64,000 bases of DNA from an uncultured Chloroflexota bacterium (lineage in GTDB: Bacteria; Chloroflexota; Chloroflexia; Thermomicrobiales; UBA6265). Position numbers and translations under genes: made by a program. Numbering within the stretch: the stretch's first letter is position 1; each line of letters begins with the position of its first letter. The notes under the pieces are model-generated. The model did no database searches. It was not told the origin of the DNA and saw only the letters and a program-made list of their open reading frames with translations. This document shows positions 35,957-44,758 of this stretch, one piece after another. Location of the stretch: contig CALGSZ010000112.1 in NCBI GenBank assembly GCA_937901745.1, positions 1 to 64,000 on the forward strand. Direction: 5' to 3'.

Positions 35957-36757
35957 CTATTCCGCGCCAGCGCGCGCGGCCGCCACGATCTCCCGAACGC
36001 GCTCGACGGAGACGGGATTCGTGACGATCCCGTCCATCTTCGACGCCGTGCCGACAATGACGCCGTCCGCGATCCGCAGCAGCGCGCTCACGGTCTCTGC
36101 CGTCACGCCGCTGCCGACGTAGAGCGGCGTGTGCGGGACGGCGGCTCGCACCGCGCGCAGATCCGCATCCGCTGCTGGCTGCCCGGTGGCACGCCCGGTA
36201 ACGATGACGGCGCCGGCCAATCCGCGCTCGACGGCATCCTCGGCTAGCTCACCCAACGGACGGGGAGCGAGCGGCGCCGCATGCTTCACATCCACATCGG
36301 CCCAGACGGCAACATCCGCGCCAAGACGCCGGATCAGCGCCTGCACCTCCTCGGCACGCCCCTCGATTAGCCCTTGGTCGGTGACCGTCGCGCCGACGTA
36401 CACGTTGGCGCGGACGAAGCTCCCGCCCGCCATCGCCGCGATCGAAACCGCGCTCAGCACGTCGTTGCGTAGGACATTGACGCCGACTGGGAGGCCAGTC
36501 TCCTCCCGCACCGCCGCCACCGCCAGCGTCATCGCGGCGACGACATGCGCGCCCACCCGCTCTTTGACGAACGGCACATCGCCGAAGTTCTCGACGATCA
36601 GCGCGTCCGCGCCACCCTCGGCATAGGCGGCCGCGTCGCGGCGCGCGGCCGCCAGCACATCGCGCATGGACGCCGCCGGACCGCCGCGAGCGGAGCCCGG
36701 CAGCGGCGGCAGGTGAACGACGCCGACGACGCGCGGGAGTCTCGCCATTGCCAGCAC
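35957..36757 (-). CDS. BtpA/SgcQ-family TIM-barrel protein
   Basis: The 266 residues show the BtpA family pattern: VVGVVHLPPLPGSAR, GGADALIVENFGDVPF, GVNVLRNDVLSAVSIA, FVRANVYVGATVTDQGL and GSGVTAETVSALLRIADGVIVGT. BtpA was linked to photosystem I stability in cyanobacteria. SgcQ relatives sit in sugar operons and may act on sugar-related compounds; the reaction is unproven. Its convergent place beside a sugar ABC operon favours a carbohydrate role. Start ATG 36757 or ATG 36748 (MARLPRV). Confidence 0.88.
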   Translation of the reverse strand: MLAMARLPRVVGVVHLPPLPGSARGGPAASMRDVLAAARRDAAAYAEGGADALIVENFGDVPFVKERVGAHVVAAMTLAVAAVREETGLPVGVNVLRNDVLSAVSIAAMAGGSFVRANVYVGATVTDQGLIEGRAEEVQALIRRLGADVAVWADVDVKHAAPLAPRPLGELAEDAVERGLAGAVIVTGRATGQPAADADLRAVRAAVPHTPLYVGSGVTAETVSALLRIADGVIVGTASKMDGIVTNPVSVERVREIVAAARAGAE

Positions 36758-36760
36758 CAG

Positions 36761-36955
36761 CTAGGTGATCGAGGCGATGCCGGCCACGGCCGCGCCCAGA
36801 GCGAACAAGATCATGAAGATCGCGAAGAGGGTATAGCTTCCGCGAGATTGCACCGCGCGCGGATTCTTTGCGACATAGCGCGCGTGCAGCAGCGAGGCGG
36901 CAAAGACAGCGGCCCCGCCGGCAATGCCGAACCACAACAACGTCTGCGCGTTCAC
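36761..36955 (-). CDS. Small membrane protein, two TM segments
   Basis: The 64 residues hold two hydrophobic segments (TLLWFGIAGGAAVFAASLL and TLFAIFMILFALGAAVAGIA) joined by a basic loop (HARYVAKNPRAVQSRG). It ends 4 bases before the BtpA start and is probably co-transcribed with it. The function is unknown. The balanced hydrophobic pattern and tight spacing support a real gene. Confidence 0.65.
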   Translation of the reverse strand: MNAQTLLWFGIAGGAAVFAASLLHARYVAKNPRAVQSRGSYTLFAIFMILFALGAAVAGIASIT

Positions 36956-37043
36956 GCCTCTCCTCTGCCCAAATGACCTGATTTTCGGGAGCCGAGGCCT
37001 CCCCTCTCCGCGCCCCCGCGCGACCGGCGCTCTGCCGCTTCTC

Positions 37044-37817
37044 TTACCGCTCGCGAGTCCGGCCGAGCTGCTCGATCACCAGCTCCTCGCGCACCTCTTT
37101 CACACCCGGCACGCGCGCCGCCACTGCCTCCGCGTTCTCCGCATCCTCGAGCGTACGCACCGTGCCGCGGAGATGGACGACGCCGTTGCGGGTCACGACC
37201 TCAACCGAGAGATCGGTCGTCAACGCGTCCTCGCGCAGCTCGCGCAGCACATGTTGCGTGATATCGTCATCCGGGCGGTCGTCGTAGCTCGCGCCGCCCA
37301 CCTCGTCGTCCATCGCGGTGCCGCCAAACCCGATGATGTCGAGCTGCTCTTCATCCGTCGACGGCCGAACGACTGGATCGGTCGGCGGGAAATAGGGAAT
37401 CGCCTCCTCAGCTGCCTCCATTGAATCGGTCGTGCCGATATCACCCGCGAAATCTGGCTCGTCCTCGAAGCCGCTGTCGAGGACGCCATCGTTGTCACGA
37501 TCCACATTGAGATAGCCGAACGCGCCGCGGTCTCCCTGGTCCACGCTGGGATAGGCTCGCTCCGGAGCGCTCGGGATCACCTCGATTGCATCGTCAACCC
37601 GCAAGCCGTGCGGCCCGGCCACCGCGTGCGCGACATCGAGCACCGCTTGCCGGTTCTCGTCCGAATCAACTTCACCCGAGAGATAGATCGTGCCGTCCTG
37701 TACCTCGACCGCGACGTGAATGCCTGCTTCCGCGAGCGTGTCGTGGATGCGGGCGATGATAGCCTCTGGGTTTTGTCCGGATTCATTGCCAGCACCGGAT
37801 GGCGCAGCCGTTGACAT
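37044..37817 (-). CDS. Protein with two BON domains
   Basis: The 257 residues start at ATG 37817 with SD AAAGGAG 8 bases upstream. A first BON domain spans about residues 15-75 (IIARIHDTLAEAGIHVAVEV, GTIYLSGEVDSDENRQAVL) and a second about 185-250 (QHVLRELREDALTTDLSVEV, NGVVHLRGTVRTLEDAENAE). An acidic, low-complexity linker containing DVDRDNDGVLDSGF, a calcium-loop-like stretch, lies between them. BON domains bind phospholipid or envelope surfaces in OsmY-type proteins. There is no signal peptide. It is divergent from a MerR regulator. Confidence 0.87.
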   Translation of the reverse strand: MSTAAPSGAGNESGQNPEAIIARIHDTLAEAGIHVAVEVQDGTIYLSGEVDSDENRQAVLDVAHAVAGPHGLRVDDAIEVIPSAPERAYPSVDQGDRGAFGYLNVDRDNDGVLDSGFEDEPDFAGDIGTTDSMEAAEEAIPYFPPTDPVVRPSTDEEQLDIIGFGGTAMDDEVGGASYDDRPDDDITQHVLRELREDALTTDLSVEVVTRNGVVHLRGTVRTLEDAENAEAVAARVPGVKEVREELVIEQLGRTRER

Positions 37818-37897
37818 GATGCTTGCTCCTTTCGTGGCACCATCGTCAGCGCGCCCGGCAGACATAGCGCGCTGACAGGCCCCCGATACGCTGGCGC

Positions 37898-37935
37898 TTG
37901 ACGCTGCCGTAGCGCACAGTACGCTGTAGCAGTAC
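37898..37935 (+). promoter_or_regulatory. Candidate promoter and operator of the MerR-family gene
   Basis: TTGACG (37898-37903) and TACGCT (37920-37925) are 16 bases apart. Overlapping the -10, GTAC-GCT-GT-AGC-A-GTAC (37919-37935) is a near-perfect dyad. CAGTACGC also occurs twice as a direct repeat (37917-37924, 37930-37937). A regulator bound here would block or remodel the promoter, which suggests autoregulation. Confidence 0.45.
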
Positions 37936-37937
37936 GC

Positions 37938-38498
37938 ATGCCGGCAGCCGATTCGCCGGCGACGTCGCCGAGGGCGCCGACGATGAGCGATTGGAACGGG
38001 CGAGAACGTCCACCCGGAACACGGGGCACCCCCCCACCTAAGGGGCGACCCGTCACCCTGCCCCCGGTCCCAGACCCGCATCGCTACGCGATCGCCGATC
38101 TCGAGCGTGAGACGGGTCTACCGGCACGCACCATTCGATACTACATCAGCCAGGGATTGTTGCCTCCCGCCCATGGCCGCGGTCCAGGCGCGACTTACGA
38201 TCTTGGTCATCTCCTCCGGTTGAAGATGATCCAGCGGCTCAAGGCCGAGCATCTTCCGCTCGAGGAGATCAAGCGGCGCCTCGGCGATCTGACGGATGAG
38301 GACATCGAGACGATGCTCAACATCCAGTCTCGGCCGACCGAAGATCGCTGGCGGCGGATCCAGCTTCACCCGGACATCGAGCTTCACGTCCGGGAACGGG
38401 GCGGCTTCGAAATCGACCGTGCCCTCGAGCGCGCGGTCGATCTCATCGTCGGCTACGCGCACGCCGTGGTTGATGGTTTGGAGGATCGCCGTGAGTGA
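37938..38498 (+). CDS. MerR-family transcriptional regulator
   Basis: After a Pro-rich, unstructured N-terminus the MerR winged helix is clear: YAIADLERETGLPARTIRYY, ISQGLLPPAHGRGPGATYDL and LRLKMIQRLKAEHLPLEEIK. The C-terminus (about 90 residues) has no Cys metal site, so this is not a mercury or copper type. Two ATGs compete, 37938 and 37983; neither has a strong SD. If the promoter at 37898-37925 is right, 37938 would be almost leaderless and 37983 more likely. The 3' end overlaps the flavin-reductase GTG by 8 bases, so the two are coupled. Confidence 0.88.
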   Translation: MPAADSPATSPRAPTMSDWNGRERPPGTRGTPPPKGRPVTLPPVPDPHRYAIADLERETGLPARTIRYYISQGLLPPAHGRGPGATYDLGHLLRLKMIQRLKAEHLPLEEIKRRLGDLTDEDIETMLNIQSRPTEDRWRRIQLHPDIELHVRERGGFEIDRALERAVDLIVGYAHAVVDGLEDRRE

Positions 38499-39114
38499 CG
38501 GCCGGCTCCCGTCAGACCGAGTTCCTCCCTCCGCGCCACGCAGCGGCAGCTACGGCAGGATCACAACCGGCGCCTCCGCCCGTTCCCGAGGGCGCCCGGT
38601 CCCGAGCGACCATACGCCGACACCGGAGGCGATGCGAGCCGCCCGCCGGCGCTGGCCCTCCGGCGTGACGGTCGTGACGACAATCGAGCAGGACAACGAC
38701 TCCGTCCGATATCGCGGCGCGACGGTCAGCGCGTTCACGGTCGTCTCCCTCGAGCCACCGCTCGTCCTCATCTGCCTGGAGCGGGAAGCGACGATCGCCC
38801 GCACCGTGGCGGCCGCTGGCATCTTCGCCGTCTCCATCCTCGACCGTGCCCAGGAGTTTCAGGCGGATCGCTTCGCCGGCCTCGCGCCACTGCCGGACGC
38901 GAAGTTCGCCTCTCTACCACACGACCTCGGCGCGACCGGCTGCCCGCTCCTGCGCGGCTCTTTGGCCACCTTCGATTGCCGCGTCAGCGCGATCCACGAC
39001 GGGGGAGATCACATCATCGTCGTTGGTGAGGTTGTCGCGGTCAGCCTCGGGCCGGACACCGACGATCCCTTGCTGACCTACGAGGGCGCCTACCGCCGGT
39101 TGGAGGGTGCCTGA
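38491..39114 (+). CDS. Flavin-reductase-like FMN-binding protein
   Basis: From GTG 38491 (GGAGG 7 bases upstream) the protein has 207 residues. The flavin-reductase split barrel is visible in MRAARRRWPSGVTVVTT, ATVSAFTVVSLEPPLVLICL, GIFAVSILDRAQEFQADRFAG and a C-terminal GEVVAVSLGPDTDDPLLTYEG. Such enzymes supply reduced flavin to a monooxygenase or reduce flavin with NAD(P)H. About 50 residues at the N-terminus are disordered. It overlaps the MerR gene by 8 bases and shares one base with the next gene (TGATG), forming a three-gene operon. Confidence 0.9.
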   Translation: MSDGRLPSDRVPPSAPRSGSYGRITTGASARSRGRPVPSDHTPTPEAMRAARRRWPSGVTVVTTIEQDNDSVRYRGATVSAFTVVSLEPPLVLICLEREATIARTVAAAGIFAVSILDRAQEFQADRFAGLAPLPDAKFASLPHDLGATGCPLLRGSLATFDCRVSAIHDGGDHIIVVGEVVAVSLGPDTDDPLLTYEGAYRRLEGA

Positions 39115-39506
39115 TGGCGTCGCGCTCGACCGCGTCGCGGCAGATTGGAGCATCCCAGACGGAACAGATGGACGAACGGTGGATACCGGACAATCCGGAC
39201 GGGAGTGGCTGGGCCGAGGTTGATTGGGTCAGCGCCGTCCGCGGCAGCCGCTACTACTACCGGCACGCCGAGCCGCACGATGAGGCGCTCGCAATGCTGC
39301 CGCCCTTCTACCGCGTGGTGACGCGGCTGGACACGCCTGATCTCCACGCCCCCCACGAGAACAGCTACTACGTGCCGCGCGAGCGGCTAGCCGACTTCCT
39401 CTTGGAGATCGCCCTCGCGGGCGGCGCGGAGACGATCTGGCACGTCGAGCCTTGCCCGGACCCGCCGCCAGAGAGCCGGGTGCGGCAGATCACCGGAACG
39501 CCCTAA
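39114..39506 (+). CDS. Hypothetical protein, 130 residues
   Basis: I do not recognise this protein. It has an aromatic-rich centre (WAEVDWVSAVRGSRYYYRHA; PPFYRVVTRLDTPDLHAP; NSYYVPRERLADFLLEIAL) and no membrane segment or signal peptide. The ATG at 39114 shares one base with the flavin-reductase stop, so it is coupled to it and may be a partner or small accessory protein. It ends 39 bases from the convergent DinB-like gene. Confidence 0.7.
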   Translation: MASRSTASRQIGASQTEQMDERWIPDNPDGSGWAEVDWVSAVRGSRYYYRHAEPHDEALAMLPPFYRVVTRLDTPDLHAPHENSYYVPRERLADFLLEIALAGGAETIWHVEPCPDPPPESRVRQITGTP

Positions 39507-39544
39507 GCGCCCGGCGATACGGCTCAGCCAATCACGCCAGACAG

Positions 39545-40021
39545 CTAGGAGCCGGCTCGCTCCCACCAGGCCCGGATCTCAGCCAGGTGCTCATGGATAT
39601 GGTCGGTGGCATCCTCCTCGACCTCTTCCAGGACCTTCGCCGCGACCGGGTTGTCGGGCTGCAGATCGCTGAGGATTTGGACGACTCGGGCATGCTCGCG
39701 CTCCAGCTCCGTTCGCGCCTCACTCGGCGTCAGGCTGGCGCGCTTGTCTATCTCTAGTTGATTCACGTCTTTCCAATCGATCCTGGCGGCGGGCTCGCCG
39801 CGCAAGAGTCGTTTGGCGTTGCTGTTGTGGTGCCCGAGCCAGAATGCGACATGCCCGACAAGATCCTTGACGGACCAATCCCCGGTGACGCCGGATTCGC
39901 TCTGCCGCTCTTCCGGGATCGCATCGAGCACGCCAGTGAGCTCCGTCCAGGCCGCTCCGATGCGGGTCAGCAGCGCCTGGATCGCGTCACGGCTTACCTG
40001 TCCTGGCGCATCTGCCACCAT
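39545..40021 (-). CDS. DinB-superfamily protein
   Basis: The 158 residues form a four-helix bundle of DinB type: TGDWSVKDLVGHVAFWLGHH near the N-terminus and DATDHIHEHLAEIRAWWERA at the C-terminus, with three to four His placed as a metal site. Relatives include DUF1706/DfsB-like and mycothiol-dependent proteins. The substrate is unknown. It is a single gene between two other transcription units and a second member of this superfamily in the window (see 30293-30769). Confidence 0.85.
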   Translation of the reverse strand: MVADAPGQVSRDAIQALLTRIGAAWTELTGVLDAIPEERQSESGVTGDWSVKDLVGHVAFWLGHHNSNAKRLLRGEPAARIDWKDVNQLEIDKRASLTPSEARTELEREHARVVQILSDLQPDNPVAAKVLEEVEEDATDHIHEHLAEIRAWWERAGS

Positions 40022-40197
40022 CTCACAGCCTCCTTCTGCACGCGCGAAGCTCGTGGCAGCCCGATGTGATAGCCGCCGTCCTATCCGTATGACGCGAGGC
40101 GCATGCCAGCATGAGACATGACGCCCACCTCAGCGTCATGCACTCGTGCTCAGAAGGGGCTTGAGAGACTTACGGCAGGCGGAAGAACTCGCCGCGC

Positions 40198-42399
40198 TCA
40201 GTTCACGCCGGCGACCTTCGCCACATCCCAGAAGTCAACGGTCGCCTCGTCCCAGACGACCTGCGGCACCACGCCGTGCGCCGCATCCGTGCAGTGGACC
40301 ATCCGGTTCGTCGCCGCCACCCGCCGCTGCCGCGCACACAGCCGTGCCAGCCGCTCGGTTGCAAGCTCCTCTCGCGCTTCCAGCAACGCCGGCTCGGCCA
40401 GCTCAACCTTCCCATCGCGGAACGCGACCGGATCGAGCAAGTCAATCCGCCGGGCCCGGAAGCGCAGGTGGAGCAGATCGCCCGTCATCAGCCGGATGAT
40501 GTCGCCGCCACGCGCCGCTTCCGGCGTGACATGGCCGATCGCCGCGCCGTAGCTGACGCCCGAGTAGCGGCCATCGCTGATCAGCGTCACCAGCTTGCGC
40601 AGCGCGCGATTCGCGTTGATGTGCTGCATCGGCGTGAACATCTCAGGCATGCCGAAGGCTTCCGGCCCTTGCGCCGCGATCACGACGGCCAGCTTCAAGG
40701 TGCCGGATCGCACCATCTCATCGAAGAGCGCGTCGTACGCAAGCGCCTCGCCGGACGCCACGTCCAGCCCGAGGCCAGCCGCGTTGTGCCGCCACATCGC
40801 GCGCAGATCCGCCTCGGGGAATGCCCGCTCGTCCCGCAAGCGATCGAGCAGGTGGATATCGAGCAGCGCATCGTTCGCCGCTTCCTCACTCTCGAAGAAG
40901 ATAACGAATGCCGCCTGCTCATCGAAGTGGTTCACCTGCCGCTCCGGCATCCCGCTGATCTTCACGACCGCGCTCTCGAACCAGTTGCTCCGGAGCACGT
41001 CCACGCCGGAGACGGCGCGTCGCGGCTTCGACAAGATGATTGGGTTGTCCCGCACGCCATCCGCGCTGAGCCGCTCCGGATTCGACAGGCGCTCGCGCCA
41101 GGTCGTGCCGGTCACGGTCATCGCGTCGAGGTCCATCGGCACGCCGTTGCGGACCAGCTCGTAGAAGAGCGTCTCCATGCCCCGGATATCGCCCGAGCAG
41201 CACTGCTTCGCGAGCACGAAGATGTCCCGCCCCTCGGTGAGAGAGTAGTTGAAGAGATCCGGCACCGGATGCGCGTGGTGAATCCGGTCCAGGTCCCAAA
41301 CCGAGAAGCGCATGCCCGCGTAGATCGCCGCCCCGACCAGGTGCATCAGCAGGTTGGTCGAGCCGCCAGACGCGCTGTGGATGCGGATGGCATTCCCCAT
41401 GTTCTGGCGGATCAGCTCAGCGACGCTGCACTCCGGCCGCTCGACGAGGGTGAAGAGATCGTCCACGACCGCATTGACCTGCTCCGTCGTCGGCGGATCG
41501 GTCAGCAGCTCGACGGCGGGATGGACGAGCCCGAGCGCCGCGACGAGGTGGCGCGACGAGTTGCCGGTGCCGTTGAAGGCGCAGATGCCGCCCTTCGAAT
41601 CACAGGTGTTGACCGCCAGCCCCTTCTCGAGCGCCTTGTGCCGCTCTGGGGTGAGCACGCCACACTCCAGCGCGCGGATGAACACGCCCTGGAAGGCTGT
41701 GTTGGAGGAGCACTGGAGGATGTAGCGCATCGCCTCCTCCAGATCCTCCGCGATCTCCGGCTGACCGGCCGCGCGGCAGTCGGCGGCGAGCAACTCCAGC
41801 TCACGCCGGATGTCCTCGGGAATCGTCCCGCCTTTCAGGACGTGCGCCGGGGCGAACGCGGCGAAAACTGGCGCCTCACCGCGGAACCGGCGCAGAGTGT
41901 CGAGGTGCGCCAGCGCCGAGACGACACCGAGCGGCATCTTGTCGCACGACTGGATGACGAAGGCGCCGTGATACGAGTGCGCCTCCATCTGATTGACGAC
42001 CATCTCCGCGATCGCGTTGCGGCTCTGCAGCGAGTAGCTCATGCCCATGTTGCTCTGGGCCGTGCCGTCGCAGAGGACCGGGATGGCGAAGCAGAAAGGC
42101 ACGCCGCCGTTGCGCCAGATCCGCAGCGCGGCCCGCGCAATCGTCCCCGGGTCCATGACGTGCGCGGGATGATCGCTAGAGCCAGCGATGATCGCGATCC
42201 GTGGCGCGTTCTCCTCCAGCCGCTCGACGATCGCCTCGAGCGACCAATCCGGCAGCGCCTCGTCGCCCACCTCCCGATAGGCGCGGTCGAGCAATCCGGC
42301 GACGGTAATCGGTTCGTTCGCTTTCCCTTGAACGCCTTCGCGATAGGGATTGATCGGGTTGGAAATGCGGGGTCGAGCCGGAGTGATCGTGATCGTCAT
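40198..42399 (-). CDS. IlvD/Edd-family dehydratase (sugar-acid or dihydroxyacid type)
   Basis: Start ATG 42399 has SD GAGGAG 8 bases upstream and gives 733 residues. The family marks are SSDHPAHVMDPGTIARAALR, HGAFVIQSCDKMPLGVVSAL with a cluster Cys, NTCDSKGGICAFNGTGNSS with the second Cys, and SDGRYSGVSYGAAIGHVTPE, near the end, as in IlvD. These enzymes use an Fe-S cluster to dehydrate dihydroxy acids or aldonic acids and phosphogluconate. The protein is 120-180 residues longer than IlvD, mostly by internal insertions and about 60 C-terminal residues ending in DFWDVAKVAGVN. That favours a sugar-acid dehydratase over branched-chain synthesis. It stands alone. Confidence 0.87.
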   Translation of the reverse strand: MTITITPARPRISNPINPYREGVQGKANEPITVAGLLDRAYREVGDEALPDWSLEAIVERLEENAPRIAIIAGSSDHPAHVMDPGTIARAALRIWRNGGVPFCFAIPVLCDGTAQSNMGMSYSLQSRNAIAEMVVNQMEAHSYHGAFVIQSCDKMPLGVVSALAHLDTLRRFRGEAPVFAAFAPAHVLKGGTIPEDIRRELELLAADCRAAGQPEIAEDLEEAMRYILQCSSNTAFQGVFIRALECGVLTPERHKALEKGLAVNTCDSKGGICAFNGTGNSSRHLVAALGLVHPAVELLTDPPTTEQVNAVVDDLFTLVERPECSVAELIRQNMGNAIRIHSASGGSTNLLMHLVGAAIYAGMRFSVWDLDRIHHAHPVPDLFNYSLTEGRDIFVLAKQCCSGDIRGMETLFYELVRNGVPMDLDAMTVTGTTWRERLSNPERLSADGVRDNPIILSKPRRAVSGVDVLRSNWFESAVVKISGMPERQVNHFDEQAAFVIFFESEEAANDALLDIHLLDRLRDERAFPEADLRAMWRHNAAGLGLDVASGEALAYDALFDEMVRSGTLKLAVVIAAQGPEAFGMPEMFTPMQHINANRALRKLVTLISDGRYSGVSYGAAIGHVTPEAARGGDIIRLMTGDLLHLRFRARRIDLLDPVAFRDGKVELAEPALLEAREELATERLARLCARQRRVAATNRMVHCTDAAHGVVPQVVWDEATVDFWDVAKVAGVN

Positions 42400-42591
42400 G
42401 CAGACACTCCTCGGGGAACGTAATCGTGCCGAACAGACGGCTCCATTATGCCAGAGACGCCATCCGGCACACCGCGACCGGCCGGGTTGGGACCCCTGGG
42501 CCATGTCAGGAGTGGGAGCGTCCGCGGTACGCTAGTCCGCGCACTACTCGACGCGTGGGGAGGATGCGCCAATTCCGAGGAGTCACCTGTC

Positions 42592-43830
42592 GTGGCGCTG
42601 ATGGGAGAGACGATCGATGTCAACGTGGCGGACTTGTTGTCCGTCCTGGCCCGGCGACGTCACACCGGTCGTCTCACGATCACGGCTGACGGCGACGACG
42701 TCCACCTCTCGCTCGACCAGGGCCGGCTGATCTCCGTCTCCTCGTCGAATCTCGAGCTTCGGCTTGGCCGCACGCTGGTGCGCCTCGGTGTCCTCCGGCC
42801 GGACCAGCTCGAGGCGGCCATGCGCGAGCAGGAGCTGACCGGCCACACGCAGCCGCTCGGGCAGATTCTTCTCGATCGCGGCTGGGTGACTCGCGAGCAT
42901 CTGGCGCGGGCAGGTGAGGAGCAATGCATCGAGGCGCTCGCGCGCGTCATCATGGCCCGCCAAGGTACGTTCCTCTTCAGCCGAGAGGCAGACCTCCCTC
43001 CCGCCGGCGGACTCGTTGCACTCAACACGGATGGGATCGTGCTCGAGGCAACCCGCCGGGCGGATGAGATGGTCACGCTGCGCTCCCTGCTGCCCCCTCC
43101 GGGAAGCCGCTTCGTCATCGGTGAGGTCGCCCCGACATCTCAACAAGGCCTCTCTCGGATCGAAGTCGCGGTCATCACCGCCATCCAGGAGGCGCCAGCC
43201 ACCCTGGAGGAGCTTCAGCAACGCACCGGCGCGGATGAAGCCACCCTCTGGCGCGCGGTCGTCGGCCTGCGGGAGCGTGGCCATCTCGCCGTACAGAGTC
43301 CAGCGAGCGAGGGTGAGGACGCATCGTATCCGGAGTCTGGGATGCGCGTGCCCGAGCGAACCATTGAGGAATTGCTGGAGCTCGGCAGGCAAGGAGCCGC
43401 CGGCGCGCCAACCCGGCCGATCCCCACGCTCGAAGAAATCCGGCGCGGCACGGCAACCAGCGCGCAAACGCTTGCCGCGATTACCCTGGTCGCGCGCGAA
43501 GTCATCGCCGCCTTCAACGCCGGCCTACCGCTCCGCGCCCTTGCCCACTTCACGGACGATCACTTCCGGCGGCAAGGACCATTGACCGACGAGGAGATTG
43601 CCGCCCTGCGGATGCCCGCGGTACCCCTGCCTCCCGAGGAGCAGGAGACGATCGTGACGCTGCGCGATGTGCGCGTGCTGCCCGATGAGCGCGTCAGTGC
43701 CATCCTGGTCAGCCACTACCCGGCCGCCGGCACGTTGCGCAAAGTCCTCATCTTCGCCAAGATCGACGACCGCTGGCAGATCGACGCGGTCATCGAGTCG
43801 CTCCCGGCAACGGACACTATCGCGTCGTAA
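42592..43830 (+). CDS. DUF4388 (PATAN-type) protein with C-terminal SnoaL/NTF2-like region
   Basis: From GTG 42592 (GAGGAG 10 bases upstream; ATG 42601 also possible) there are 412 residues. The N-terminus is a DUF4388 domain (VADLLSVLARRRHTGRLTI, VHLSLDQGRLISVSSS) followed by LGRTLVRLGVLRPDQLEAAM and LGQILLDRGWVTREHL repeats. A winged-helix-like part (LEELQQRTGADEATLWRAV) comes next. The last 110 residues resemble an NTF2/SnoaL-like fold. DUF4388 proteins occur in signalling and gliding-type regulation (Myxococcus, Deinococcus, Chloroflexota). The role here is unknown. It converges with the methyltransferase, 3 bases apart. Confidence 0.8.
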   Translation: MALMGETIDVNVADLLSVLARRRHTGRLTITADGDDVHLSLDQGRLISVSSSNLELRLGRTLVRLGVLRPDQLEAAMREQELTGHTQPLGQILLDRGWVTREHLARAGEEQCIEALARVIMARQGTFLFSREADLPPAGGLVALNTDGIVLEATRRADEMVTLRSLLPPPGSRFVIGEVAPTSQQGLSRIEVAVITAIQEAPATLEELQQRTGADEATLWRAVVGLRERGHLAVQSPASEGEDASYPESGMRVPERTIEELLELGRQGAAGAPTRPIPTLEEIRRGTATSAQTLAAITLVAREVIAAFNAGLPLRALAHFTDDHFRRQGPLTDEEIAALRMPAVPLPPEEQETIVTLRDVRVLPDERVSAILVSHYPAAGTLRKVLIFAKIDDRWQIDAVIESLPATDTIAS

Positions 43831-43832
43831 CC

Positions 43833-44639
43833 TTACTCGGGCCGTCGTCCTCGCAGGTTGAGCCGCCAATAGTCGAGCAGGAACGGGGGATCATCCTCGG
43901 CCGCCTGCTCCGTCAGCGTCTCGATGAACGCGCGCCGCATCTCCTCGTCTGGCATGCGGGCCAGGTGGGCGCCGAAGACGACGTTCGTCAGGAACTCCGC
44001 GAACGATTCGCGATCGGGAAAGGTGGTGGGCGCCGGCTCCACATCAGTTTCGACATCACTGAACCCGGCCGCGCGCAGCCGAGCGGCGGTCACCTCCGCG
44101 TCGGCGAACTCCCACGGTCCGGACCAGCCCGCGAAGTAGGGCACAAAGGGTGGCGATGCCAGCACCGCATCAGCTCGTTCGCGCAGCCTTGCCAAGTTCG
44201 GGCCACCGCCACACTGCGCCACCAGCCAGCCTCCGGGACGCAGCACGCCGTAGAGCGAGGCGAACAGGCGAGGATGGTCCAGCACCCAGTGGAACGTCGC
44301 CGTGCTGAAGATGAGATCGACCGGCGTGCCGAGCGTTTCTAGATCGATCGTCTCGACATCCGCCTGCAGGAAGGAGACGCGGTCGCCGAAGCGCGGCGCG
44401 AGCCAGGCACGCGCCGCCTCAATCATGGACGCCGATCGGTCGAGCGCGATCACCCGGCCGTTCGGCAGCCGCTCCAGCAGCTCTGCCGTGAGACGTCCCG
44501 TCCCGCAGCCCGCGTCAAGCACCGTCTCATCCCCGCGCACCTCGAGCCGCGCGAGCACCCGCCGCCCCCAATTGACCTGGGGCTGCGACACTCGATGATA
44601 GACCGCGGCGTTCCAGTCAGCGTTGGTTTGGCGAGTCAT
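43833..44639 (-). CDS. Class I SAM-dependent methyltransferase (trans-aconitate methyltransferase-like)
   Basis: From ATG 44639 there are 268 residues. Motif I is ETVLDAGCGTGRLTAELL, followed by RVIALDRSASMIEAARAWL, a DVETIDL motif and DLIFSTATFHWVLDHPRLFA, which is the Tam-like order. The C-terminal lid has EFLTNVVFGAHLARMPDEEM. The methyl acceptor could be trans-aconitate or another small acid. GGAAGG sits close to the ATG. An upstream in-frame extension to 44768 is less protein-like and overlaps the divergent gene. Confidence 0.9.
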   Translation of the reverse strand: MTRQTNADWNAAVYHRVSQPQVNWGRRVLARLEVRGDETVLDAGCGTGRLTAELLERLPNGRVIALDRSASMIEAARAWLAPRFGDRVSFLQADVETIDLETLGTPVDLIFSTATFHWVLDHPRLFASLYGVLRPGGWLVAQCGGGPNLARLRERADAVLASPPFVPYFAGWSGPWEFADAEVTAARLRAAGFSDVETDVEPAPTTFPDRESFAEFLTNVVFGAHLARMPDEEMRRAFIETLTEQAAEDDPPFLLDYWRLNLRGRRPE

Positions 44640-44758
44640 GCCCTTCCACCAGCAGACGATGCGGTAGCGAGCGATCCCTACGCCCAGATTCACCGCGCAA
44701 CGGGTAGCGCGGCCGCGCAATTCTCGCCTAGCCTCGCACGCGCGGGAATCGGGTTCGT

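Noticed and set aside
40276..42423. 715-codon plus-strand open frame
   Set aside because: It is antisense to the IlvD/Edd dehydratase, low in complexity and has no conserved motif.
42448..42591. N-terminal extension of the DUF4388 gene from 42448
   Set aside because: The extra 48 codons lack domain character, and the GTG at 42592 has a good SD immediately before the conserved domain.
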